Positions 1-12,688 of a stretch of DNA of 64,000 nucleotides are shown in pieces. Positions within the stretch are counted from its first letter, which is position 1. Each line of letters starts with the position of its first letter. The notes below the pieces were generated by a model that did not search any database, was not told where the DNA came from, and worked only from the letters and a program-made list of their open reading frames with translations. Source of the DNA: Mucor racemosus. Its lineage: Eukaryota > Mucoromycota > Mucoromycetes > Mucorales > Mucoraceae. Location: the NCBI GenBank assembly GCA_027405735.1, contig JAPEHQ010000006.1, forward strand, positions 1,550,001 to 1,614,000, in the 5' to 3' direction. Both the position numbers and the translations under genes were made by a program.

Positions 1-188
1 GTGTTGTATAGTTCTATCCGTAACTTACCAACAAATAATACAAGTCTATCAGCAGGTGCGTCTACTGGACTTTTATGTGGTTTCATGCCATGTACAAGTG
101 GAGAGGTGAAATAAATATCAAAAATGCTAAATAAATATACAATGTGAAATATCACACCAATGATTAATAATCCTACACGCGGTAGCAT
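1..188 (-). CDS. MCD4: GPI ethanolamine phosphate transferase 1 (Mcd4/PIG-N), first exon only
   Basis: The enzyme adds ethanolamine phosphate to the first mannose of the GPI anchor in the ER lumen. Only exon 1 is in the window: ATG at 186-188, coding to 29, then a GTAAGT donor at 28-23; the rest lies beyond position 1. The 53 codons plus one base encode a signal-anchor helix, then [15 protein letters not shown] and a stretch ending DRLVLFVG. This is the start of the family, where LVLFVGDGLRAD continues into the alkaline-phosphatase-like catalytic domain. The exon ends one base into the Gly codon of that motif, so the next exon should supply the catalytic Asp. It lies downstream of CSF1 on the same strand. 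The start is the only Met before the conserved block. Identification rests on remembered family sequence and is strong. Confidence 0.88.
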   Translation of the reverse strand, partial: MLPRVGLLIIGVIFHIVYLFSIFDIYFTSPLVHGMKPHKSPVDAPADRLVLFVGKLRIELYN

Positions 189-630
189 ATTGATATTTAT
201 TTTTCAAAGTATGATATTAGTATAAAGAGGTATTTTGCCCTCTTTTTTTCAAATTGCTCAAAATGGCATGGAAATAACCCTACATTTTGTGCACCCAAAC
301 ATTTTGATTTGAACATCCGGCTATATTTGTCTCACCTTAAAGAATTCTTAAAGTATGGTTTCTAAAGATATTGATAGGGTTTAAAAAATAACTTACATTA
401 TGCACATGCAAGTTATCGTTTGTAATTTTTTATTTCTTGTTAGAATAATGTTAGATGGTTTTGTTTTCGAATTTGCTTTGATCACACGAGATTGTGCCAG
501 CTTTTCGAGAATTCAATATCAGCTACTGCAAGCTTCAGTATCACAACCAGATTAAAGGTAGTAATTTGTTATTGAAACTTATAAAAGATATGGTATGTAT
601 GACAATTTTATTATTAAAAAGAATGGCTCT
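189..630. other. intergenic: MCD4 5' side and CSF1 3' side
   Basis: This 442-bp spacer must hold the CSF1 3' end and the MCD4 promoter, both read on the minus strand. A minus-strand AATAAA lies at 607-612, about 20 bp after the CSF1 stop, and could be its polyadenylation signal. I see no open frame or repeat in it. Confidence 0.5.
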
Positions 631-3600
631 CTAGTCTGCTTGAGATTCCAACAATCCCCAAATAACCTTCACAATTTGATCTAAAGGTAGCGTAATATTC
701 TCATGAACTAATCCTGGAATTCGTTCTCTCTTCAAACCAAGCCATTCAACAGGTGGTGTGGCATCACCCATAACTTGCAATTGAGGCTGGAAACTAACAG
801 AATTGATTGATTTATACGTATATTTTTCATTAACAGGTGCATTGCTTTCTTTTTCTTGTTTAGTTGTCTCTTCTTTTTTCTCTATATCTTCTACCTGAAC
901 ATGATTAGCAGGAGTTGTTGTTGTTGTTGTTGTTGTTGAATTAGAAGCATTGGAAATTAAAGATGCTTTTCTTCTGCTAATGATATGATCATATACATCT
1001 TCAAAATTATTACTACTACTAGAAATACTGAGCGGTGTACTTGGCTCAGGAGTGATGTGTGATTTATCCTTTTCCAATGCACGATCAAGCTGCAAGTTAA
1101 ACATGTTGATCATTTCTTGTAGATATTTGATTAAACCAATATTTAATGAGACACTGATACGACCAGCAAAGTTTGTACCAAACTCATGAGTAATTTGTCT
1201 ATCCAATTGTGTAGATTCCATACTTATTTCGGTTCCAGGAATACCAAAAATCTTGGTTCCACCCAAATTCTTGAGTTTTGATCCAGGAGGAGGTAATGGT
1301 GCACTGTAGCGAACCATGAGTTCTTTTCCAGGTACATTCTTTGCTAAAGCAGCACTGATAAGAGTAATCACTAATTTTCTATGCACACCTTCTTCAGTAC
1401 GGGGTAATTCTTCCAAATCAATCTTGAATTGCTTTGCTCGAATATCGACATTATCTGAATCTTGGAATTGACTTGGATAAATAACAATTTCTACAGCCTT
1501 GATGCAAAGGTTTACTTGACTTTGTACAGATGAGTTCTCATATAAATTATTTTGCTTTTCTTCTTTTTTGGGTAAATCATTAAGCACGATAATGGCAGCC
1601 TTTGAACTATCTGTTTCATAATCATCAGATCGAATACCAGCTTCAGCTTTCTTCTTTTTCAAAAGTTCATTAAATCGTTGAACCATAGTAATGATAACAG
1701 GAACTGTCTTTACAGAAAGTCTAGCAATTAGAGCATCTAAATTGATAGATACTTGCAGTTCATATATATTCAAATCCCTTTGAAGATCAACATTTAGTTC
1801 CAATGATTGTTGAATTGCATCAAGGATATTTTGATATTCATATTCGAATGCTGCATTAAAACCATCTAAACGTACACAAATAGATGCTTTTTCTTTGATG
1901 TGTCCATTAACAAAGGATTGATCCACCCGACCTTGCACAACAGTACTACTAAATTCAGCTTTACCTGATAATCTACCTTCAGAAATAACCTTAATTTCTT
2001 CCAACGATAAACTGAGACCTTTTGTTTCATGAGGTACATGATGAAGTTGGAATGATAATGCATTTGGCATCAGTGTGATTCTACCAATATTTTGACCTAA
2101 ATCAACCGAAAACTTCATGCTTTGTATACAGACCGCAATATGTTTTGAGAATGGTGCTGGAAGATGTTCTATCGTTGTTTCTTCATTATCTGATGTTGAT
2201 GCTATTGATGTTGGCTTCTCAGTAGCCTTTAAATCAACGGCACTTGTTGAAGATTTCGGTGATATTGGAGTGTTATTATGAACATCAATTGGCTGTGCAA
2301 ACCAACATGTGTTGAGTATAAGAAGATCTTGTAAATGTCGCATATTTAGATCACCTAAAATGTTTGGCAGTTCGATAATGACGGATATATCATCTTTCAA
2401 ATCACCACCTTCTCGTTGAGATGTAAGCATGACGTTAAACAGAATACGATCAATACGAGCGTTTAAACAAGCTTCTGGAGAGAAATGATGTTTGACCATG
2501 GCTGTGATTTCTCTTACAGAACCTACACAACTGATTGTACGAGAGGTTGTATCCTTTGAGAATGCATTCATCATGAATTCACTTTCTTCCCATCCTAAAG
2601 AGCAAACTACTTTAGATGTAGGTTGACAGCTAAGATCTAGTTGAGTTCTTGAGAGACGCAAGAACAAAGAAGCATTCAAATTGGATTCATTTTCGGATGT
2701 AGCTGGTCTATCTGCCTTTCGTTCACTTGATTGCTGAATACCTAATTTAAGACCTGCAGTAACTTCTCGCAAGAATTGAACCAACGCTGGATGTAATGTA
2801 TTCACACTTTCTCGAATCAAAATATCAGCATGAAATCGCTTGGGAGCATCAATTACTTTTGCATGAGCACCAAGAGGTGTTTGATAAATTAACCATGCAC
2901 TTAATCCAGGAAGCTCAACTGTGGCCATGTTTCCTTCATTTGATTTAGGATCAAATCCAGTACGAATACGCAACGTTTTCAACTTCCTCTTGTTACGTTG
3001 TGCGTCGCTAGAATGCCGCTTGGGATACATACGAATAGTACCACTATCACATTCAAATTTGCATTCAACATTCAAATGAATCACTTCAGAAGTACTTGGT
3101 GATTCCAATTCAGGCGTAGTTGCAGTTGCTGCTGCATTTTTCGTCAGGTTGAAGTTTGCTTTTGTTGTAAATGCATCTACTCGATCTTTACTTTTGACAT
3201 ATATAATACTGAGTGTATTGACATAATCTGCAATTGTACCATCTACATCTATTTCGAAGCCCTTTACATGTGCATCTACAACGATAGATTGAAGTGGCTT
3301 TACCTTGGAAGCAGATACATGACATGAAATAGAAGGTAAACTAATTTGATTCATACGAGAGTGATTTTCTGCTATGAAATGTTCTGCCTTATTTTGATCA
3401 AATCGTTTCACAAACTGTACAGCAAGATTGTCTAATTGTAGAGCACTCTTCTCAATGTTTTTGGTCATAAACTCGATAGACACAACAGACAATAACAGAG
3501 CGCTGACGCCTCTAGAATTCTCTGCGGGTGTTGTTGATGAAGATGAAGGTAAATCCGATTGAGAGTTTAATGGAATAGCAACACCCAAACGACGAATATG

Positions 3601-6600
3601 TAAACTGATAGTTTTACCTTCCAGCAATGATTGGGGCTCTTCTTGTAAGGTCTTTGGCCATTCATTCTTGTTAGAAATAGATTGTACAATGCGTTTTGTA
3701 TTTGCAGAAAGTTGATCGATTTCTGCCTTTTTTTGTAACTTTTTCTTTCCAAGCTCTGCATCGTAATAAATATACATTTCAGCTAGTTTTCCGAGAGCAA
3801 TTGGTTGCATGACAGTTTGAATACGCGAGAAATCAATGAAAAGAGCACCCGTTTGTTTGTTATTATCACAAGCATGAGCATGAGTACCCTTTTGGCAGTT
3901 TACAGTCGTACATGTTGGCAAGTAGTTTTGTACGCTAAAATCAACTAAAATGTATGCTAAGCAGTTTCGTTGATAAACGGCATCTTCCTTGTTAATTAGC
4001 GTATCATCAATGTCTTCTACTGTGTTGTGAACAAGGGAAAGCGAAAAGTTACGAGCCTGTAATTTCCAACTAAGTTGATCTGTAGCCTCCTGTCCATCTA
4101 AGTTGTCATTTGAAATGGAGGCTTCCAAAAGATTAGAGCTAAACATACCAAGAGCGGAAGGACTAGATGCAGATACTTGAAGACCATCCAAAGAGATATC
4201 GATACAGTATTTAAACACTCGACTAGGGGATGTTGGTGAAATAGGTGCTTCATTCAAAGGTATAATAGGTGGATTCTTGTTTTTGGAGTAGGATAAAACC
4301 TCAACAAGTTCACTTACTTCATTACCAACTAATGATTGAGCAGTTAATAATGAATCAATTAGACTTGCATCAAGCGACATGGAAATCAGATCAATAGAAA
4401 TCATAGATCTCAACTTGATTTGAGGAACGCCTTTGACAAGCTCATTCTTGATTGATCCAGTACTACGAATCCCTGGTATACTAAATGTACTTGAGTTATT
4501 GTTGTGCTTGTGCTTTTTATCATCTTTAGTAATGAGATGAACCACTTGCTTTGATAATTGAAAAGCATACATGTGTATAGGTGCTGATTTGTGATGTGTT
4601 TCATTGACCATAATGAAGAAATCCAAAATACTATATTCAAAACTTAGAGATGGTAGTAGGTCTGCCTGTATCGAAAACTCATTCAACAAGAATTGAAGTT
4701 TTATATCCATCTTCTTTGTAGGCATTAAAGGGTTTGAAGTTGCAGTAGGAGTGGCATTGGAGAAAGGAGCATCTGTCATTTCTATAGCAGCCGGCGTATT
4801 ACTAGATGATTGCGCTCCTCGTTGCTCTTCCCATTCCTTGATCAGATTTTGAAACATGAAATGATATCGTCTACCCTGTTCAGTTTGCCAGGATTCTACA
4901 AATCCATAAAGACGTAATAAACTCTGAGGAACATGGATATGAAATTTGTGAATATTAGAAAATACATTCAAAACATCCTTTGTGATTTCATATTTGCTAT
5001 GCTTCTTGGAAAGTTTTGGAATTTGTGAAATGTTGGCATTGACATTAGCTTTCTCCAGCATGATACCAAGCAATATATTATTTGGGATCACTTTAGAATT
5101 ATTGTTATGTTGCAATTCTTCTCTAAACTTGATATCAATCATATTGATGCCACCGGCAGCTTCAAGCACTAGACGAGGTTCAGCATTCGCATTTCTACGA
5201 CCACGATTGGAGCTACGTTTGCCTGATCCAGTATCAGAATCACGTTCATTATGCGAAAATAGTTGCAAAGGTGCTAATTTAGGGTTTGAGAATAATGCAG
5301 ATCCTTGAACACCAGAAACAACTGTATCCATTCTTAACTCATGCGCATGAGCAATCACTTGAATCTTATCTAGATTCACTAATGCTTGAGCTACTATATC
5401 AACCTTAGCAAGGAGAGCATCAAAATCAAAATCATGGTTTCCAACTACCACAGTATCTGGTAACGTTGAAGAATTAGTAGCATTTGCAGCAAAATTAGAA
5501 CTATTGGGAGTTGTTTGAGATGTCTTGTTTGCGTGTGATAAACTAAGTAACTTGGCTGTAAACACTTTTTGGACCAAAAGCATATGTCTAGCAAAAGCTA
5601 AAATAATAGGATTTGTGGATATATTGATCTCACCAAGATTTATTTTGGTAATAATATCAAGGTAGCCATCTGGAACAATCAATATTTTATGATTATCATT
5701 ATTGATTTGATGATGCTCTGGTACAGAAGATATAGCAGATGCTTTGAATAGACATTCAAGAAGGAACTCAAATGATCCAATAGATATACTGTTTTCTTCT
5801 TTGCTTGATTCACATGTTTCTTCTTCATAAATTGTAAATTTGAATTCACCCAATTTAGCCTTTGCAAAGTTAGCAGATGATATCAAAAAGCGAACAACTT
5901 CATCTGTTATATTTTTAGAGACTACTTCTCCTCCATCTTGAGCTACATTTTGGTTGAATGGTTGAGTAAACAAGCGGCAATGTGTAATATCAGCGTAGCC
6001 AACTTCCCAATTACGCCAATGTGAAAATGTATGTACAACATTTGCATACATGGCTTCTGAATCAATACCCTGTAATGCGCCACCAGATGTTAATCTATAT
6101 TGCAATTCCTCTCGTCTAGATGAAGGCATTGACCTCAAGCAATGTCGCATACGTGCCAACAATTTCCAACCACAATCATTTCTAAAGTTTCGAGAGCCCA
6201 ATCTTAACATTGTTGTTGGAGTAGTCAAGAAAACAGGATCACCTACTACACCTTGAGTGATTGAATAATTTGCAATTTCATTGATAAACACCTGAACTTG
6301 TCTAGTACGTTGATCTTGAAAGCTTTCAAGAATGCCTTTTAGATCATCGACAAACACAAGCCATGAATAAACAGCGCCAACTAGAATCTCTACAGATTCT
6401 GTAATGATAATAGTATCCACACTATCCAATGTCAATTCAGCATAGTTTGGCGTCCTTGCGCCGAGCCATTTGAAACTAAATCCTTTGACAGCCAAATCAA
6501 GCATGACCAATTCATCAACCAATGCTTCCTGATCGTCCATATTTGTATATAGCTTTTTGTTGCGTAATGATTCATAAGGAATACCAAATGCAATGGATTG

Positions 6601-9600
6601 TTGTTCATATTGTTTGGAAACGTATTGCACTGTTGATCCCATATCACCTACATCAATGTGTACCCTAGATTCTTGTAACACCATATTAGATTCGGCTACC
6701 TTTTTCTTTTTCTCGTCAAATGCATAGTCTTCAAATTTAACGCTTCCAATCATTCGGAAATCGTTTAAAAAGATATCTGCAGAACATAAAATGGTGTCTT
6801 CTGGATTGTATTGTGTTTTTACAAATGATTCACCGTGTTTATATGATGGTAAATCATCAGGAACTGTAGCGTTTTGAATGAAATGCAAGTAGGTTTGTGG
6901 TAGAATGACTGCAAATCGCGTACAAATGTACTGATCTGTTAAATAACGGGTCAATTGTTCAATATATTCCATTTGAAGCGCATCCAACATGGTTTCGAGA
7001 TCCCAATCATCTTTTATAATTTCTTCTGCCAATTCTTGAACAAGCTTAACCAAGATTGGAGTGACAAGTACAGTTACTGGTCTTGTTGCTTCAATGACTG
7101 TAGTAGCAATTACTTCATTTCCCTTTCCATAGGCATCTGCGTTTTCTATATTGCTGTCAGAGTGCTTTTTATAATCTGCTTCATTAGAGAAATAATCATG
7201 ATTATCCTCATCTCCTGTAGTTTCGTACAATGGCCTATAATTTTCATCATTTCCTTTTTCAGGAACAAAATGTGGTTGAGATGGTGGAATAAAAGGATGA
7301 AAGAAACCTCCATGATTAAATTCAGAGTTTGGTCGAATTACTCTATATCTTCTCAAATAATCGCTATAAGGAATAGACGGTGGAATTGCAGCCTTCAAGT
7401 CCTTTTCTGGATTTCGTCGACGATTCTTGTTTTCATTTTGTTGATCTGTAGAGGATGTATAAGCATCATCATCGCTTGTTATATCACTATAATCTCTTGA
7501 ATTGATTGAATATTCATCTGAAATCGGAAAGAAATCTTCTTGTTCATCTTCTTCATCAGAGTTTTTAGCGGTATGAAATGATTCATTGTCTTTTGTAGAA
7601 ATGCCACTACGAATTGAATAATTATCGTATAATTCATCATCAAACTCGAAATCAGAGCTATCGTCTTCATCATCATCAGATTCGCTTTGCATCAACATAT
7701 CACTAGGAGCATTTATACTACCATTGCTACCATAGCCTGCATATCTCGCGCTTTCTGGAGATGGTGCTCCTGAAGTATATGACCTACTATCATGAAGAAT
7801 GGATTTATCTTCTACATGACCAAACATAAAAGGTCTAAACGGAGGAGCATAAAGGATACCAACATGATGTTCATTAGTAGAATGCATTGATGAATGTGAA
7901 GCTATGACAAAATAAATGTCAAAATATAGTAAATAATTGATATTATTATGAATCAACTTACTTTGAGATGCTGCATCAGCTTCTTCATACAGACGTACAC
8001 AACGACGAGTAGGATAATCTTGTGTTCGAATATAGTTTTGTTGTTCACTTCGAGCCTTTTTCCACACGGCAGTATGTCTAAATATGGTGACATTAAGGCC
8101 AAGGTCTGCCTTTGCGATTTCTACCCAAGAGTATTCGTTGCTCTCGATAGAGGTATCACCTCGAGCTTGATCCGGGTTAGCCAAACAACGAGTTAAAATG
8201 GCAGGAACCTTGATGGTGATTCTTTGGCTGTATTTTGCATTAATTAAATTATCAAATTCAAGCAAAATACCATCCTTGAGAGAGATATTTGTTGCACTAT
8301 TCATACTCATTAAACAAACATCTACTTCTTGAACATACAATTTGACAAATGAAACATCTGGTAAATCTTTAGATTCCATTTCTTGAGGTACAGCATTGTC
8401 TTCATCGATTAGATTATACGCAAATGATTGACCAAAGCAAGATAAACCTAATAAAAATGAAGGCTTGATTTCACCTGTAATGCGACCAATGTCAAATTCC
8501 CAATGACATAAATAAGTAGAGCATTCAGGAAGTGGTCCAAATAGACGATGGCCATAAACATTTAACCCTATACATACAATCAATTAGGCTTTTGCAATAG
8601 TAAATATACATTAAATGTGTAATTTTACCATCAATATATACGTAATTTTTTGGATCTCGAGCGTTTTTAATACGGAAAAAGCCTTCTTTTGATTGAGGAT
8701 TCGGATTACTGTCTCTGCTTAGAGTAATAGGACTAATATTAAGATACATATCAAAATATACATCTAAATTTCGTAATTCCAATTGCAATTCTCGAAATTC
8801 AAACTGTGAATATCTTGAACATTCGTATAAATTCTCGGGAAATAATAATACACCATCCTCTAATTCCAATAAGAGATAAACTTCGAATGGGTCAGCAACA
8901 GGTTTAGATTCTGCTTGCTTCTTTTTCTGTTCTAACCATTCTTGATTGTTTCGTTTTTGTCTTCTGTATTCATCAATTGTCGAAAAGTTATTCCAGGCAC
9001 CAAAATAATTTTCTTTTAACAAAAATAGGTATCGAATCAAGGTACCAAATAACCTTACAGTGGCACCATTGATTTTCAAATGGAGATTGCAAGATTCTAT
9101 GTGTCGTAAGATGTCAACCGTACTATAGAACTCATATGATCCATCAATGGTCAGGTTGACTGCAACAGCAGCATGTGAATCATCTTCTCTCATGAACGCA
9201 CTTAGTGTGTGAGATGTTTGTAAAGAAAGGCCTGCACTACCATGCTCTGCTTCAACAAAGAACTTGATGGCTGTAGTATCTGGCTGAAATTCAGTGAATG
9301 GCAGAATAACATTGAATGCTAATCGATGAGCTTGCAATTTGAGAAATGCTAAAATGACAATATAATTCAGTTGATATTTTTAATCGGTATAAGCAAACTT
9401 ACCATTATCTTCAATTGAATTAGGGTTGTTAATAACATTATGTTCGTTGACACAAAGGTAAATTGTAGGGTTTTCAAGATTAAATTGTAATTGGTATGTC
9501 ATTGGAGTAAAATGTAGTAAATCAGCAGGTGGACCAGAAGTCCAATCTTTGATGGTATCTTGTATTAAATATATATGGTCTCTTAGTAAAAATATTGTTG

Positions 9601-11553
9601 GTTTTTTCGGTGTAAATTTAAAATCCCAGTGTCTAAATCCATTCCATTGCAATGGTGTTGGCATGTTGATATGAATCTCAATTCGATTAGATTGAACAAA
9701 TGATGCATAATTTACACTGGTTGTAATATCTGTATCCTTCAATATAACATCAATTACATTTCCATAGCCGTTTTCACCGACTGCAAATGGTGTCACTACT
9801 TTAATGAAGGATCCTTCGCCAGCTTTGATATTAAACCAGCCATAAGGTCTTGAATAATAACCATCAGATCCAATATCCAGGTCGGATGACCCTGAATTAT
9901 ATTTCCAATCCTAAAAAAGAAATATGTTTATTTCCTTATTCGGCAATTGAATGCAGTAAAATCTTGTTTTGTGATACATACCTTGGATTTCTCTCGTATG
10001 GGTACTCGTAGTTTGCCTTCATTCATAAACTCGATATATGTTTCAAAAGATGTGGCAATTCTTTGTTGTCCCGGCAAAAGCCTAGGTGTTGGTGTATTAC
10101 TGCGATGAGAATTGGGGAAAAAATAGTCTTGCATTTCTGATCTTTGTCTGTCTGCCCATGCACCATAATGTACCGTAGCATCCCATAGAGATATGCGAAT
10201 ACCCCATTCTGGTGGTAAACCGCCATTACCAATATCAATTCCAATTCCTGAAAATGAATCAGATGCTTCTGGTGTTGGTACAGGTCCTAATGAATCATAT
10301 GAGTTACACACACATGCAAAATTTTTGATCAACAAATCCTGTGTATTACCAGCATAATCAGCGTAATAAGTCAAAGCCATTTCGTTACATTCGACAATAT
10401 TAGTAACTCTGGCATATTCCTCATGAAAAGTTGTATTATCGCTATCATTTCCCATTTGAGATCTTCCATCTCTCATGATATTTCGCATATGTTGCATTTC
10501 ACCATATTGTCTCGTCATAGCAAACGGATATAAACATTTAAATGGCTTTAATAACCATGTGATAAATGTGCTTCTAGGTAATGGTTTTATCACTCTTTCA
10601 GTTGTTTCTTGCACATTTGTATAATCCATATTATCTTTTAGACTGATTTGAGTCTTTCTCAATATAAAATCTATCACTGATTTATAATAATCCATGGATG
10701 ATCTTGATTTTGTTAAGCTGTAAATCCCACTTGCTTGGGATACTTTCCAAACCAGCATTGATTTTATTTCTGTATTACCAATCATCACTGCACCAGTTGT
10801 ACATTCAAATTGAATTGGCATTAATCTTTCCATTAAAGAATTGTCCACATTAATCGGGGTTTGGCTTTCGGGATCAAGTGTTCCGCGAATATCAGTTAAT
10901 TTCTTTTCATCGTCGTTTTCATCAATTGTGGCTCCTGCTGTGGATGCATTATTCGTTTCCATGGTTGATAGTCCAAGAATATCCTTCATTTTATCGTAGG
11001 CTGGTGCATTGTTGTAGAAAAACCATTCAAGACCTTCTACACTGCAAACAACTCGACAAGGTAAATTGTTGGTTTTACCTGTAAAACTCAAACAAATTAA
11101 TAACAAATTACAAAAAATCATAAATCAGTCTATATACCATTTCTGTCGTCTTCTGCTTTTCTAACATTGAAAAGCCAATATCTTATTGCGATATGCCCTT
11201 TTACGATTGATATTGATTGGTTTGTTGATAGATATCTTAGGTTTTTAAATAATATTCGGCCACCAAGTAATGATACACGGATAGAGTCTATTTTTCATAA
11301 GATTAATTCATTTCATTCAAACTACATTGTAATAATATTGCATACCAACTTCAAGATATGCATTATATCTTCTCCATGTGTATTGATTTATAATAAATGT
11401 AAGTACTTGACCGAGCACACGATTAAAGTAAAATAAAAAGAATATCACTACAACAATAACCACTAAACAATATACAACAAATAACCAAAAATCACTGACA
11501 GATTGAATATTTGAATTGCTTGCAGTTACTGCTGCTGCTTCAACAAAAAACAT
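631..11553 (-). CDS. CSF1: Csf1/BLTP1-family bridge-like lipid transfer protein
   Basis: A very large ER-anchored tube-forming lipid carrier (yeast Csf1, animal Tweek/LPD-3/KIAA1109), thought to channel phosphatidylethanolamine at ER contact sites for GPI-anchor synthesis. Seven exons by splice consensus: 11346-11553, 11138-11287, 9982-11078, 9403-9910, 8629-9348, 7962-8567 and 631-7901, with introns of 54-71 bp. All junctions keep frame and total 3,520 codons including TAG. Residues about 22-43 form one transmembrane helix. It is followed by the family N-terminal signature (QYTWRRYNAYLEV, then VSLLGGRILFKNLRY, then KGHIAIRYW). LNVYGHRLFGPLPE and the WEFDIGRITGE block lie further on. Exon 7 starts with acidic Ser/Asp-rich linkers, and a Thr run lies near the C-terminus. 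It is longer than yeast Csf1 (about 2,960 aa) and shorter than human (about 5,000). The ATG is the first Met before the helix. The 60-bp intron at 7902-7961 is frame-neutral. Confidence 0.92.
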
Positions 11554-12688
11554 ATTGTTAAAAACAGTAAATGCTTAATATAAAATAATAAAAAGTATAA
11601 AAGTGTATTATGAAAGAGTTCCATATTTGTAAATTAACATTCTTTATAGGGGGGGGTACACCAAAATATCAGTTCAACCAATGTGACTCTAAACATTTAC
11701 CGCTTTCAACAAAGCCGATCAAGACGTTGGCTTGTCTCGGAACCATTGTGATCCCGAGTTTTGTACAGGTATTTCATGTGAAAAAGATCTTTCTCTTCTA
11801 AATAGACTTTCAGAAGACTATGATTAGTTGTCTTTTTTTTTAACAAACAGTAGTAAAATGATTAAACGTCTACTAATACATATAATTGCAAACTGATTCA
11901 ATTATTATTCGATAATAAATGGCTGTTTTAACTCATTTCGAGAAAAAAAACTTTGAATTTCTGATTGCATGCACACAACTCAGGCCAATATGATTTTGCA
12001 TACATGCCTGACATACAGAGCTTCTGTAATCATAAAATTTAATCTGCTATTAAATCAAGCTAAGTATAGTACCAGCGCTGGTGAGATAGCTCTGCTGGAA
12101 GGCTGCTATTTTATTAATTCTCGTGGTAATCACGTTTACGTAGGTCTCTGATCGACAAATTTCGCTATTATTTTAGAAAAAAAAATATATTGATAAACTA
12201 AACATGCTACAGTTTACGCACAATGTTTGCTTTTGCTTATACCTAACCTCAAATTATTCAAAACAATTTTTTGAGTGTTGAAAATACACTTTTTTGACAG
12301 CTACCAATTATTTAAAGCCCGTTATTGAATGTTATGAGTGTATTTTTGCATAATTGGTCCCAAATCAATTGCATTTTACTTAATTCAAATATATAGATGT
12401 TAGTAGAGATCCAAGTTACTTGTATTAAATTCTTATAGCTTCGAAATACAAAAATATAAACCGCTTACCACTCTCAGCAGCGAAAATCAAGGAAAATGGG
12501 TGTAAAGTGTAAAAAATGCAGCAAACTAGAGCGGCTTTTTATCAATTCTGTGAATCAGCAAAGCAGGATACTATATTAAAGCATTGTAATATAGATATAT
12601 TTTTAAATGTCGATGACCAGGTCTCTCTTTCCTTTTTTTCTTTCAAGTCAAACTAATTAATAAGGATTCGTCCACAGAAATGGGCACA
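11554..12688. other. intergenic: CSF1 upstream region, no supported gene
   Basis: About 1.1 kb between the CSF1 start and the left limit of the giant repeat. It must contain the CSF1 promoter. Two less AT-rich patches (about 11640-11780 and 12060-12150) have short open frames in several phases, with no recognisable motif or convincing splice pair. I see no tRNA and no copy of the arm's outermost ~140 bp, so the left arm of element A looks truncated here. Confidence 0.4.

Noticed and set aside
4982..5308. antisense frames within CSF1, for example 108 aa on the plus strand
   Set aside because: Shadows of the well-supported minus-strand gene.
11160..11290. apparent frameshift in CSF1 exon 2
   Set aside because: Careful re-reading of 11200-11222 restored a continuous frame (LSTNQSISIVKG); the shift was a reading slip.
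11610..12151. short plus-strand frames upstream of CSF1 (63 and 60 aa)
   Set aside because: Several phases are open, there is no motif, and no convincing exon borders. Treated as intergenic.
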